From: Aquimonas voraii
GTDB lineage: Bacteria; Pseudomonadota; Gammaproteobacteria; Xanthomonadales; Xanthomonadaceae
NCBI RefSeq assembly: GCF_900101825.1
Contig: NZ_FNAG01000001.1
Coordinates: 1,034,771-1,098,770 of the forward strand
DNA: 64,000 bases
Direction of reading: 5' to 3'
Below the pieces are notes generated by a model. It did no database searches. It saw only the letters and a program-made list of their open reading frames with translations, and was not told the origin of the DNA. The position numbers were made by a program, and so were the translations under genes. Every line of letters starts with the position of its first letter. The stretch's first letter is position 1. This document shows, in pieces, positions 1-9,700 of this stretch.

Positions 1-1940
1 GCGTACAGGCGCCGGCCGGTGCCGCTGCGCGCGGCTTCCTGCAGGGCCATGCCGATCAGGCGGGCGGCCAGCGCATCGCCCGGCTGCGCCGGATCGGACG
101 CCTTCTCGTAGCGGGTCAGCGTCGAACCCTGTGCGTCCAGCACGCCGCGGACCGCGCGCAGCGGCTGCAAACGTCCACCGGAAGCGAGGAACTGGTAGAG
201 CTGGGCCATCTGATAAGGGCTCATGTCGACCGCGCCGAGCAGCAGCGAAGGGTGCGCCGGCGGGCGGGTTCCGGACAGCGCTTCGATCAGCCGACTGGCG
301 CGGTCCACCCCGAGCTCCATGCCCAACCGCACCGTCGCCTGGTTGTAGGACTGCGCCAGCGCCTGCAGCAGGGTCACCGTGCCGTGGCTGACGTCATCCG
401 CGTTGGTGGGGGCCCAGGTCTGGCCATTCGGCAGGCGCAGCTCGATCGGCGCGTCCTCGAGTGGTGTGGCCAGGGCGAAGCGCCCCGGTTGGGCCAGCGC
501 CAGCAGATAGACGAAGGGTTTGATCAGCGAGCCGACGGGGCGCTGCGCATCAAGCGCGCGGTTGAAGCCACTGCCCTCGCCTTCGCGGTCGCCGACCAGG
601 GCGAGCACTTCGCCGCGCTCGCTGTCGGTGAGCACCACCGCGGTTTGCAGCTCGGGGCGCCCCTGCGTCTGCAGCTCGGCGAGCTGCTCGCGCGCGGCGC
701 GCTCGGCCAGCGACTGCGCCAGCGGCGACAGCGTGGTGTGGATGGTGAGCCCTGCGCCGCGCAGGTCCTCGGCCTTGTAGTCCCGCTCCAGCTGGGTGCG
801 CACCAAGGCCAGAAAGGACGGCGCACGGTTGCCGGCCAGCCCGACCTGGCGCTTGATGCCGAGTGGCAAGGCAGCCTCACGTTCGGCGGTCGCGGCATCG
901 ATCAGGCCGGTCTCGGCCATCTGGTTCAGCACGCGATTGCGTCGAGTCAGGGCACGTTCGGGGTGGCGGCGCGGGTCGTAGTAGGACGGCCCGCGGATCA
1001 TGCCGATGATCAGGGCGATCTCATGCGGCTTGAGCTGGCCCAGCTCGCGACCGAACCAGAAATCCGCGGCTGCGGCCACGCCGTGGATGGCCTGGTTGCC
1101 CTGCTGGCCGAGGAAGATCTCGTTGAGGTAGGCCTCCAGGATCTGCGCCTTGGAGAAGCGGCGCTCCATCGCCAGCGCGTGCAGGGCTTCCTTGACCTTG
1201 CGCCACAGCGCCTGCTCGCGGCTCAGGTAGAGGTTGCGGGCGAGCTGCTGGGTGAGCGTGCTGGCGCCCTGCCGCACCTCACCCTCGCGCAGGTTGATCC
1301 AGGCGGCGCGCACGATGCCGCTGAAGTCGACGCCGATGTGATGCTTGAAGTCGCGGTCCTCGACCGCCTGCAGGCTCATCACGAACAGCGGCGGCACATC
1401 CTCCAGCCGAACCAGCCGGCGCTCCTCGCGCTTTTCGCCGTACAGGGTCGCGATGCGGGCGGGGTCGACTCGGAGTTCCCGCACCGCAGTGCCCGAGAGA
1501 TTGGTGAGCGAGCGCACCTTCCCTTGCGCCAGCTGGACGCGCACGCTGCGTGACGATTGCGGGCCATCGACGTCGATGAAGGCGCGCGTGGTCAGCTGCA
1601 CCGAACCGCCGTCCACGCCGTAGCTGCCGGCCTCGCGGCCCTGCCCGTCCTCGCGGTAGCCGGCCGCGTCCAGCTCGGCGCGCAGTCCGGCCAGATCCAT
1701 CGGGACACCCACGTCAAGCCGCAGCGGCCGGGCCATGACCCGCGTCGGCACCTGCCAGGTCAGCGCCGCGAAGTCGGCGGCGACGCGCTGGTCGATCACG
1801 TAGAAGTAGGGCGCGAGGAAGCCCGCGCCGAAACCTAGACCGAGCAGCAGCACGGGCGCCAACAGTCGCCACAGAAGGCCTGGCCAGCGTCGTTGCTCGG
1901 CAGGGACGGGCGCCCTGCGGGTGGTGTTCTGTCGACTCAA
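1..1940 (-). CDS. mrcB: Penicillin-binding protein 1B (bifunctional transglycosylase/transpeptidase), 3' end outside window
   Basis: Class A PBP that polymerises and cross-links peptidoglycan at the inner membrane. Read on the minus strand from a TTG at 1940, it has a short cytoplasmic tail, one membrane anchor (about residues 25-45), a UB2H-like region, then a GT51 domain with the catalytic-Glu motif VEDRDF (about residue 193) and QGASTLTQQLARN. The transpeptidase domain follows, with SLIK (SxxK, about 471) and SYN (SxN, about 531). The KTG motif lies beyond the window edge, so the gene is cut by position 1, not broken. A second in-frame TTG at 1997 would add 19 residues; neither TTG has a strong ribosome-binding site, so the start is uncertain. 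It diverges from the glycosyltransferase gene. The identity is very secure from the UB2H/GT51/transpeptidase order. Confidence 0.93.
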   Translation of the reverse strand, partial: MSRQNTTRRAPVPAEQRRWPGLLWRLLAPVLLLGLGFGAGFLAPYFYVIDQRVAADFAALTWQVPTRVMARPLRLDVGVPMDLAGLRAELDAAGYREDGQGREAGSYGVDGGSVQLTTRAFIDVDGPQSSRSVRVQLAQGKVRSLTNLSGTAVRELRVDPARIATLYGEKREERRLVRLEDVPPLFVMSLQAVEDRDFKHHIGVDFSGIVRAAWINLREGEVRQGASTLTQQLARNLYLSREQALWRKVKEALHALAMERRFSKAQILEAYLNEIFLGQQGNQAIHGVAAAADFWFGRELGQLKPHEIALIIGMIRGPSYYDPRRHPERALTRRNRVLNQMAETGLIDAATAEREAALPLGIKRQVGLAGNRAPSFLALVRTQLERDYKAEDLRGAGLTIHTTLSPLAQSLAERAAREQLAELQTQGRPELQTAVVLTDSERGEVLALVGDREGEGSGFNRALDAQRPVGSLIKPFVYLLALAQPGRFALATPLEDAPIELRLPNGQTWAPTNADDVSHGTVTLLQALAQSYNQATVRLGMELGVDRASRLIEALSGTRPPAHPSLLLGAVDMSPYQMAQLYQFLASGGRLQPLRAVRGVLDAQGSTLTRYEKASDPAQPGDALAARLIGMALQEAARSGTGRRLY

Positions 1941-2103
1941 GGGAGGGGTCCGATGCGGCTGCAGCCACTTGTCCAGCGCCGCAGTGTAGCGACCCAAGGG
2001 GGCCGGGCTGGCGTCCTGGCCGAGACCGGTTCTGGCAGGCGTCGGGCAGCGTCGCCTGCCTGCCGCTGGATCGTCCGCGCTGGCCTCGCCTGCACGCGGT
2101 TGC

Positions 2104-2109
2104 GATAAT
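2104..2109 (+). promoter_or_regulatory. Candidate -10 box for the glycosyltransferase gene
   Basis: GATAAT lies about 80 bases before the TTG start at 2188, in the divergent spacer between mrcB and the glycosyltransferase. No convincing -35 hexamer is visible at 16-18 bases upstream, so this is a weak call. Confidence 0.3.
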
Positions 2110-2187
2110 CCGCGCCGTCAATGCGCCCCACGCGCAGGAATCGCGCCCGCGGCCGCCTCACCGCCGCATCCAGCCATCGGAATTTCC

Positions 2188-5100
2188 TTGAACTCCAGTC
2201 TCCCCTCGGACGGCACCCACCCCGCCCTGCTCTGCGTTTACGCCAAGCATCTCGCGCCCGGCCAGACCCGTCTCGAGGCCCTGCCCCCGCTGCCCTGCCT
2301 CGCGGGTTTGCCCGCTGATCTGCAGGTGCTGCAGGCCAGCGACGCGGCCTCCGCGCTGCAGGCTGCGCTGCTGGCGCAGCCGGGCTGTCCAGTGCTGCTG
2401 CTGGACCTTGATGCGGAACTGCCGCCCTACACGGCGCTGCGCCTGCTGCGGCTGCCGCGGAGCGAGCGTGTGCTGAGCGTGCTGGATGCTGGTGCGCTCG
2501 CGCTCCAAGCCGGCGCTAGCGGCGTGGTCGATGCGGATAGCCTCGACCGGCTGTGCTGGCTGGCTGCGCCTGCCGAGCCCCTGCCCGACACCGGCTTCGA
2601 TCCGCGCTGCTGCCGCCTGCCGGCGGCGCGCGTCGGCCAGTTTGCGGCACTGCTGGCCGCCGAGCCGTGGCCAGCCCTTCCTGCTGACTGCGAGGCCGAG
2701 CTCTATGCCCGTGTCTGCCTGCCGGCTGCGGACCAGGGCGCCCACCCCACCCGGTTTGATCCGCCAGTGCTGGCGGGGCTGCGTGCGCGGCTGCAGCCGC
2801 TGACCTCGGAATCCTTGCCCAAGGGCTATCCGGGACTCGACGGCAGGCCCGTCCTGCTGCATGCCCTGCACGGCTGGGGCGGCGGCAGCGAGCGTTTCGT
2901 CGGCGATTTGATTGAGTCCGACCTGCATGCGCATCACCTGCTGCTGCAAGCGGTGAGCGCACCGGACAGCAGGTTGACCGGAGTCGCCCTGGCGCTGCGA
3001 CTGCGTCCCGGGGGCAGCGCCCTGCGCGAGCAGCCGCTGGCCGCGCCGATCGCAGCGACGGCGCTGCATTCGCGCGAGTGCGTCGACTTCCTCTCCGCAG
3101 TCTGCGTGGACTATGGCGTGGGGGGCGTGCTGGTGTCCTCGCTGATCGGGCTCAGCCTCGATCTGCTGCGCAGCGGACTGCCGACCGCGGTCGTCTGCCA
3201 CGACTATCACCCCTTGTGGCCCAGCCTGCACGCTGACTTTGGCGCCGCCGACTTCGATGGCTCGGAGCCTGCGCTACGCGCCTGCGTCGCCGCGCAGGGC
3301 GCGGATTACCCCTTCGGCGAACGCCGGGCCGAGGCCTGGCTGGCGCTGCGCGCCGCCTACATCGAAGCGCTGCTGAAGGCCCGGGCGCGCCTGATCGCCC
3401 CCACCCGCGCCGTGCTCGGCAACTACCTGCGGCTGGCGCCGGCGCTTTCGGAACTGCCGCAGCAGTGCATTCCCCACGGCATCGCGCCCTTCGCTGCGCC
3501 GCTGCCGCCGCCGGCCAGCCGCGCCGGGCGTGCGCGCCTGCGGGTGCTGGTTCCGGGCCGGATCAACGGGGGCAAGGGTGAGCATCTGCTGGCGGAGCTG
3601 ATTCCGCGCCTGCCCGAGCAGGTCGAACTGGTCCTGCTCGGTTGCGGCGCGGCGGGCATGCGCTTCTTCGGCGCCGATCGCGTGCATCTGCTGATGGACT
3701 ACCAGCGCGAGGATCTGCCGCGCCTCGTCGCCGAGCTGAATCCCGACATCGCCCTGCTGCCGGCCAGCGTGGCCGAAACCTTCAGCTACACCTTGAGCGA
3801 GCTGCGCCTGCTGGGCCTGCCGGTGTTGGCGACCCGTCTTGGCAGTTACCTCGAACGCATCCAGCACGGCCGCGACGGACTGCTGGTCGAGCCCGATGCC
3901 GGCGCCATCGCGCGCGCCCTCGAGTTCATCGCCCGTAGCCCCGCCGCGCTGGCCAGCCTGCGTGCGCGGCCAGTAGCCGTGCAGAGCCTCGCCGACATGG
4001 CGGCTGCCTATGCCGAGGCCCTGAACATTCAGATCCGCTCGGCGCTGGCCGCTGCGAATGGCGTGCGCCCGCTGGTCGAGATCTCTGCGCTGGGCTTGGC
4101 CGCACGGCTCGCGGAGGCCAAGGCGCACATCGATGCCTTGAGCGCGCGCAGCCTCCATTGGGAAGCGCAGGCCGCCGAGCGGGCCCGCTGGGCACGCGAC
4201 CAGGAAAAGCTCGCGCAGGAGCGCACCGCCTGGGCCGAGAACCAGGGGCTACGCATCACGGCGCTGGAGCGGGAGCTCGAAAGCGCTGGCGAATCGGTCG
4301 AGGCCTCGCGCCTGCGGCTGCTGCAGGTGCTACGTGCCGCCGGCGAATCCTCGGAACAGCTCGGCGACCGCACCAGCCTGAGCGAAGCCGCCGAGGTCGC
4401 CGCCGGTCGACTCGACGCGCTCGACCATGAAGTGCGCCGGCTCGGCGAGTGGGTGCAGTCGCTGGAGCGCCAGCGCGACGAGTTCGAGGCAGAGCGCAAT
4501 CGCATCCTGCAGAGCAGCTCGTGGAAGCTGACCCGGCCGCTGCGCGGCGCCCGCAAGCTGATCGAGCGTGGCCTGGCCAGCTTGGGCTTCCGCCGCCAGC
4601 GCGCGGGCTCACTGGTGAGCCGCGGTCTGCGCAGCCTGCGCACGCGCGGGGTCAGCGGCACCCTGCAGCGCATCCGCGCCGAAGTGCGCCCCGAACTGCC
4701 GCCGACCGTGCTCGACATTCCAACGAGCCTGCCCTTCGCGCCCTTCGCCCTGCCCTGCCCCGAGACGCCGCGCGTCAGCGTGGTGATTCCGGTCTACAAC
4801 CACCTCGATCACAGCCTGACCTGCCTGCGCTCGATCGCAGCGCACCCCTCGCTGATCGCCGCCGAGATCATCGTCGTCGACGACTGCTCCGCGGATGACA
4901 CCGAAGCGACCCTGCCGCAGATCGAGGGCCTGCGCTACCAGCGCAATCCGCAGAACCTCGGCTTCATCGGCGCCTGCAATGCCGGCGCCGAGGCTGCGCG
5001 CGGCGAGTACCTGGTCTTCCTCAACAACGACACGGCGGTGCAGCCGGGCTGGCTGGACGCGCTGATCGAGACCTTCGAGACGGAAGCGCGCGTCGGCCTG

Positions 5101-6651
5101 GTCGGCGCCAAGCTCATCTACCCCGACGGCCGCCTGCAGGAAGCCGGAGGCATCGTCTTCAACGATGCTTCGGGATGGAACTACGGCCGCTTCGGCGACC
5201 CCGGCGCGCCGGAATACAACTATCTGCGCGAGGTCGACTACTGCTCGGGCGCGGCGATCGCCATCCGCGCCGAGCTGTTCGCCGAGTTCGGCGGCTTCGA
5301 CCGCCACTACGCACCGGCCTACTACGAAGACACCGACCTCGCCATGAAGGTCTGGGCCCACGGCCTGCGCGTGCTCTACCAGCCGAAGTCGGCGGTGGTG
5401 CATTTCGAGGGCGTGAGCTCGGGCACCGACACCTCGACCGGGGTCAAGGCCTACCAGGTCGTCAACCAACAGAAATTCCTCGAACGCTGGGCCGAGCGGC
5501 TCAAAGCCCATCCGGCGCCGGGCACGCCGATCGAGTTGGCGCGTCAGCACCGCGACAGCCGCCGCGTGCTGATCATCGATGCCACCACGCCGACGCCCGA
5601 CCAGGATTCCGGCTCGCTGCGCATGGTCAACCTGATGCGCGTGCTGCGCGCCGAGGGCGTGGCGGTGAGCTTCTTCGCCGACAACCGCGCCTTCGTCGAG
5701 CGCTACACCACCGATCTGCAGCAGCTTGGCGTCGAGGTGCTGTGGCACCCCTTCCTGGCCGACGTGCCGGGCTGGTTCGCCGAGCACGGGCGGCACTTCG
5801 ACTTGATCGTGCTGAGCCGGCACTACATCGCCATCCAGTACGTCGACCTGGTGCGCCTGCACGCGCCACAGGCGCGGCTGGTGTTCGATACCGTCGACCT
5901 GCACTACCTGCGCGAGCAGCGCGAGGCCGAGCTGTCGGGGCGCGATGACCTGCGCCGCCAGGCCGCGCAGACCCGCGATAAAGAGCTGGATCTCATCCGG
6001 CGCAGCGACATCACGCTCGTGGTCAGCCCGGTCGAGCAGGCCCTGCTGGCCACGGAAGCCCCCGGCGCGCGCGTCGACATCCTCTCGAACGTCCACGAGG
6101 TGTTTGGCTGTCGCAAGCCCTTCGAGCAGCGCCACGACCTCGTGTTCATGGGCGGCTACCAGCACACCCCGAACGTCGATGCGGTGCTGTGGTTCGCCGA
6201 TGAAGTGCTGCCGCTGATCCGCGCCGAGGCGCCGGAGATCACCTTCCATATCGTCGGCAGCAAGGCCCCCGAGTCCGTACGCGCGCTCGGCGAGCGCCCC
6301 GGCATCGTGTTCCAGGGCTTCGTCCCGGACGTCGCGCCCTTCATGGACGACTGCCGGCTGGCGGTGGCGCCCCTGCGCTACGGCGCCGGCGTCAAGGGCA
6401 AGGTCAACATGAGCATGAGCTATGGCCAGCCGGTGGTGGCCACCCCGATTGCGATCGAGGGCATGCACGCCGAGCCCGGGGTGGATGTGCTGGTCGCCGA
6501 GAGCGCAGAAGACTTCGCCAGGCAGGTTCTACGCGCTTATCGCGATCGCGAGCTCTGGCACACGCTGTCGGCGGGTGGCCTCGCCAATGTCGAGCGTCAT
6601 TTCGGCTTCGAGAGCGCTCGCCGGGCCGTGCGCGGGCTGTTCGCAGGCTGA
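2188..6651 (+). CDS. Giant multidomain glycosyltransferase (GT4-like + coiled coil + GT2 + GT4-like)
   Basis: A 1487-residue cytoplasmic glycosyltransferase, probably for surface polysaccharide or a glycan chain. Order: an N-terminal region of unclear fold (1-220); a GT4/GT-B-like domain (about 225-620) with PGRINGGKGEHLL and ASVAETFSYTLSELRLLGLPVLA; a charged coiled coil (about 650-800); a GT-A family 2 domain (about 865-1120) with VSVVIPVYNH, IVVDDCS, the metal-binding FLNNDT and YYEDTDLAMKVW; then a second GT-B domain (about 1150-1480) starting RVLIIDATTPTPDQDSGS and ending with VKGKVNMSMSYGQPVVAT. The start is TTG with GGAA five bases upstream; no ATG fits this frame. Similar fused enzymes occur in O-antigen and glycan clusters, but here it stands alone beside mrcB. 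Acceptor and sugar donor cannot be inferred. Confidence 0.85.
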   Translation: MNSSLPSDGTHPALLCVYAKHLAPGQTRLEALPPLPCLAGLPADLQVLQASDAASALQAALLAQPGCPVLLLDLDAELPPYTALRLLRLPRSERVLSVLDAGALALQAGASGVVDADSLDRLCWLAAPAEPLPDTGFDPRCCRLPAARVGQFAALLAAEPWPALPADCEAELYARVCLPAADQGAHPTRFDPPVLAGLRARLQPLTSESLPKGYPGLDGRPVLLHALHGWGGGSERFVGDLIESDLHAHHLLLQAVSAPDSRLTGVALALRLRPGGSALREQPLAAPIAATALHSRECVDFLSAVCVDYGVGGVLVSSLIGLSLDLLRSGLPTAVVCHDYHPLWPSLHADFGAADFDGSEPALRACVAAQGADYPFGERRAEAWLALRAAYIEALLKARARLIAPTRAVLGNYLRLAPALSELPQQCIPHGIAPFAAPLPPPASRAGRARLRVLVPGRINGGKGEHLLAELIPRLPEQVELVLLGCGAAGMRFFGADRVHLLMDYQREDLPRLVAELNPDIALLPASVAETFSYTLSELRLLGLPVLATRLGSYLERIQHGRDGLLVEPDAGAIARALEFIARSPAALASLRARPVAVQSLADMAAAYAEALNIQIRSALAAANGVRPLVEISALGLAARLAEAKAHIDALSARSLHWEAQAAERARWARDQEKLAQERTAWAENQGLRITALERELESAGESVEASRLRLLQVLRAAGESSEQLGDRTSLSEAAEVAAGRLDALDHEVRRLGEWVQSLERQRDEFEAERNRILQSSSWKLTRPLRGARKLIERGLASLGFRRQRAGSLVSRGLRSLRTRGVSGTLQRIRAEVRPELPPTVLDIPTSLPFAPFALPCPETPRVSVVIPVYNHLDHSLTCLRSIAAHPSLIAAEIIVVDDCSADDTEATLPQIEGLRYQRNPQNLGFIGACNAGAEAARGEYLVFLNNDTAVQPGWLDALIETFETEARVGLVGAKLIYPDGRLQEAGGIVFNDASGWNYGRFGDPGAPEYNYLREVDYCSGAAIAIRAELFAEFGGFDRHYAPAYYEDTDLAMKVWAHGLRVLYQPKSAVVHFEGVSSGTDTSTGVKAYQVVNQQKFLERWAERLKAHPAPGTPIELARQHRDSRRVLIIDATTPTPDQDSGSLRMVNLMRVLRAEGVAVSFFADNRAFVERYTTDLQQLGVEVLWHPFLADVPGWFAEHGRHFDLIVLSRHYIAIQYVDLVRLHAPQARLVFDTVDLHYLREQREAELSGRDDLRRQAAQTRDKELDLIRRSDITLVVSPVEQALLATEAPGARVDILSNVHEVFGCRKPFEQRHDLVFMGGYQHTPNVDAVLWFADEVLPLIRAEAPEITFHIVGSKAPESVRALGERPGIVFQGFVPDVAPFMDDCRLAVAPLRYGAGVKGKVNMSMSYGQPVVATPIAIEGMHAEPGVDVLVAESAEDFARQVLRAYRDRELWHTLSAGGLANVERHFGFESARRAVRGLFAG

Positions 6652-6766
6652 GCGCCCAGAGCCAACACCGCCGGATCTCCCCGCACCAGTGAAGCTCGCG
6701 GCGAGAGTCGAGCGACCCATGCCCCCGCTCCGGCGGCTGAAATCGAGAAGCGGCGCGCGTCGTGAG

Positions 6767-9700
6767 TCAGCGCTCGACCGGGGAGTCGCGCTCGGCAGCC
6801 GTGGCCTGCGGGCGCTCGGGGCCGCGATCGATCACCTCGATCTTGGGCGCATCCCAGCTGCCTTCGACGCTGTAGAGCGTGCGGTTCATCTGCTTCATCG
6901 GCGCTTGCAGAACGGCCTGCGCGACGGCGCCCACCGCCGCGCCGGCCGGCCCCGCGGTGATGGCCCCCAACGCCGGCAACACACTGCCGGTGCGCGGCAG
7001 AACTTCCACCTGCAGGGCGTAGTCGCGGGTGGCGAGGCCGGTGCGCCCGCGCAGCTTGATCTCGGCGGCCGGACCGTCTATCCGCAGGTCGTCGGTCACG
7101 GCATTACCGCCGAGCAGCTGGAAGCTGCCCTCGATGCTGTTGAAGGCCAGCCCGGAGCGGAAGAAGTCACTGAAATCCAGGGCCAGACGACGCGGGATCT
7201 CGGCGAGGCTGAGCAGGCCGATGAAGCGCCCGGCCCCCGGCTCCAGTTCGGGCACGCGGCCCTTGCCCACGGTCAGGCGCAGCTGGCCATCAGCCACCGA
7301 GAAGGCGAAGTTGGCCGGGCCGCCCTGCCAGCGCAGGTCCATGTCGGCGCGGGTCTTCCCGCCCTGCACCAGCGGCGTGATGCCCAGCGCGGCCAGCATG
7401 CGGCCGAGGTCATCGCCGCTGAAGCCGAGGGTGAAGCGGCTTTCGCTGCCCTGCAGGGTCCGGCTCCAGTCGCCGCGGATGTCGATGGCCAGATCGGGCG
7501 AGCGCGTCTGCAGGCGCTCGACCAGCTGGCCGTCCGGGCCACGGCGAGTCAGCAGCTCCAGTCGGCCCAGCTTCATCTTGCCGAAGCTGGCATCCTCGAC
7601 CAGCAGGTCAAGGGGCGGCAGCGCGGTGGGATCGGGCTCCTGCACCTGCCGCGGCGGTGCGTTCGGATCCTCGTCCGGGCCCGGCGGCCAGGACAGGCGC
7701 TCGAAACGCCCCAGCACCGGCAGCGTCGCGTCCACGGGCCATTCGATGCGTCCCTGCGCGGACGCACCATCGAGCAGGATCTCGCGGACGCCATCCTCGC
7801 GCAGGCGGTAGCGCAGGCGCTGGTCGACCAAGCTCCGCTCGCCCACGCGCAGCTGTCCGGCGACGAGATCGATGCTGTCGAGCGCGACGCCCTGTCCACC
7901 GCCGGCACCGGCGACGGCGATCCAGGCCGGCGCATCCAGCACCGAGGCGCTGCCGCGCACGGCCAGCCCGTGCTCCGGCAGGTCGAACGGCGGCTCGCCG
8001 CCAAATGCGGCAAGGCCGCGGAACTCGGCAGCGCTGGCGCCCGGTCGGCCCAGCAGCCGCAACAGCTGGCCCAAGCGCAGATCGATTGAACCGCCTGCCA
8101 GCGGCATGTCGATGCGCAGGTCCAGCGGCAGGGCGTCATTGGCGGTCTTGCGCAGCGGCGCTGGCAGGCGCAGTTCCGTGCCGGCGAGGTCGGAGCGCAC
8201 GCGCAGCTGCGGGCCGGGAGCGTCAGTGCGGGGGGCGGCGGCAACGGCATCTGCAGCGGTGGACTCGGTCACGCCCGGCGACGGCACGTGGAAATCGAGC
8301 GACCAGGTCGAGAGCCCGGCGAGATAGGGTTCGAGCCAGTGCAGCTCCGGGCGCAGCGCCAGCAGCGAGTCCGGGCTGAAGCTGCCGCTCAGGCTGGCCT
8401 CGAACACGTGGGCAGGTTCAGCACAGAAGCGCCCGGCGGCCAGGCTCAGGCTGGCCGGCTGGCCGTCAAAGCGGACGCCGAGCGCATCCGCACTGAAGCC
8501 TTCGCGGGTGAAGCGAAGCCGTCCCGAGGCCTCGCCGAAGCGCAGGCCCCATTGGGTGTCGACCAGGTCGGCCTGGGCGAGGTCGACCTGGCCTTCCAGC
8601 GCCAGCTCTCCAAGCTCGCGGCGCAGCGGTGCCTCGATGCGCACCCGCGCCTCGCCGCGACCACCGACGCTCAAGCCGCGCATGTGCGGGCCGAAGCGCT
8701 GCCACAGGGGCGTTTCGCGCAGCAGGGCCAGCAGCCGTCCGCCTTCGGCGCCGCCCTCCAGATCGAGACGCAGCACGGGGGCGCCGAAGTCGGCGATGCC
8801 GCCAGCGGCGCGCCGCACCGGCACGCCCAGCACGCGCGCGGACACTTCACCGTCGAGGCTGGTGTTGAGGAAGCGCGCCCAGCCCTCCAGGCGGGTACCG
8901 ATCGGCCAGTCGGGCAAATAGTCCATGACGACCTCGCGCACCTCAGCGCGGGCATCGAACACGCCCTCGAAATTGCGGAAGGGCCAGTCGTCGAGATCGC
9001 CGCGGATCAGGGCCACGCCGGACACCAGTTCGCCCTCGACCAGCGCCCGCTGCAGCCACTCGACGGTCTTTGGCGGCATCCGGTTGCGCACCCAGAAGCG
9101 GCGGGCCGCGCTGATCGGGCCGGGATCGACGACCGCGCGCAGGTCCAGGCTGGGCCTGCGGCCCGTGCCGTCCAGCCAGGCCATGCCCTCGATCGTGGCG
9201 CCGAAGTCGGGGCCGGTGATGCGCAGCGGACTGAGCTCGATGTAAGGCACCTCGTCCTCGCGCCAGACGCTGATCTGGCCCGACAGTGCGGCCGGCACCG
9301 GGCCGCGCAGGCTCTCCGGCGCATCGAGGATGAAGGCCGGCGCATCCAGCTCGACGGACAGCAGGCCGCCCTCGCCCTGCACCCGGCCGCTCAAGCCGGA
9401 AAAGCCCGGCCGCGCACCGACCGCCGACAGGCCCAGATCGGACAGCCGTGCCGACAGCGCGACCTGGCCGGCGCCGTCCACGCCCAGCTCCAGCGCCTCC
9501 AGCCGGCCGCGCGGATGTGCCGCATGCAGCCAGGCGAGCAGCTCGGGGTCGATCGGCATGAGCGCCGGCAGCAGTTCGGCGAATGCCGCGAACTCCAGCG
9601 CATCGAGGCGCAGGGCGAGGCGATCGTCCTGCCAGCGCAGGTCGAGCCCGCTCAGCGAGCGCGCGTCGTCCGAACTCAGCTCGAAGCGCGGCAGGCTGAG

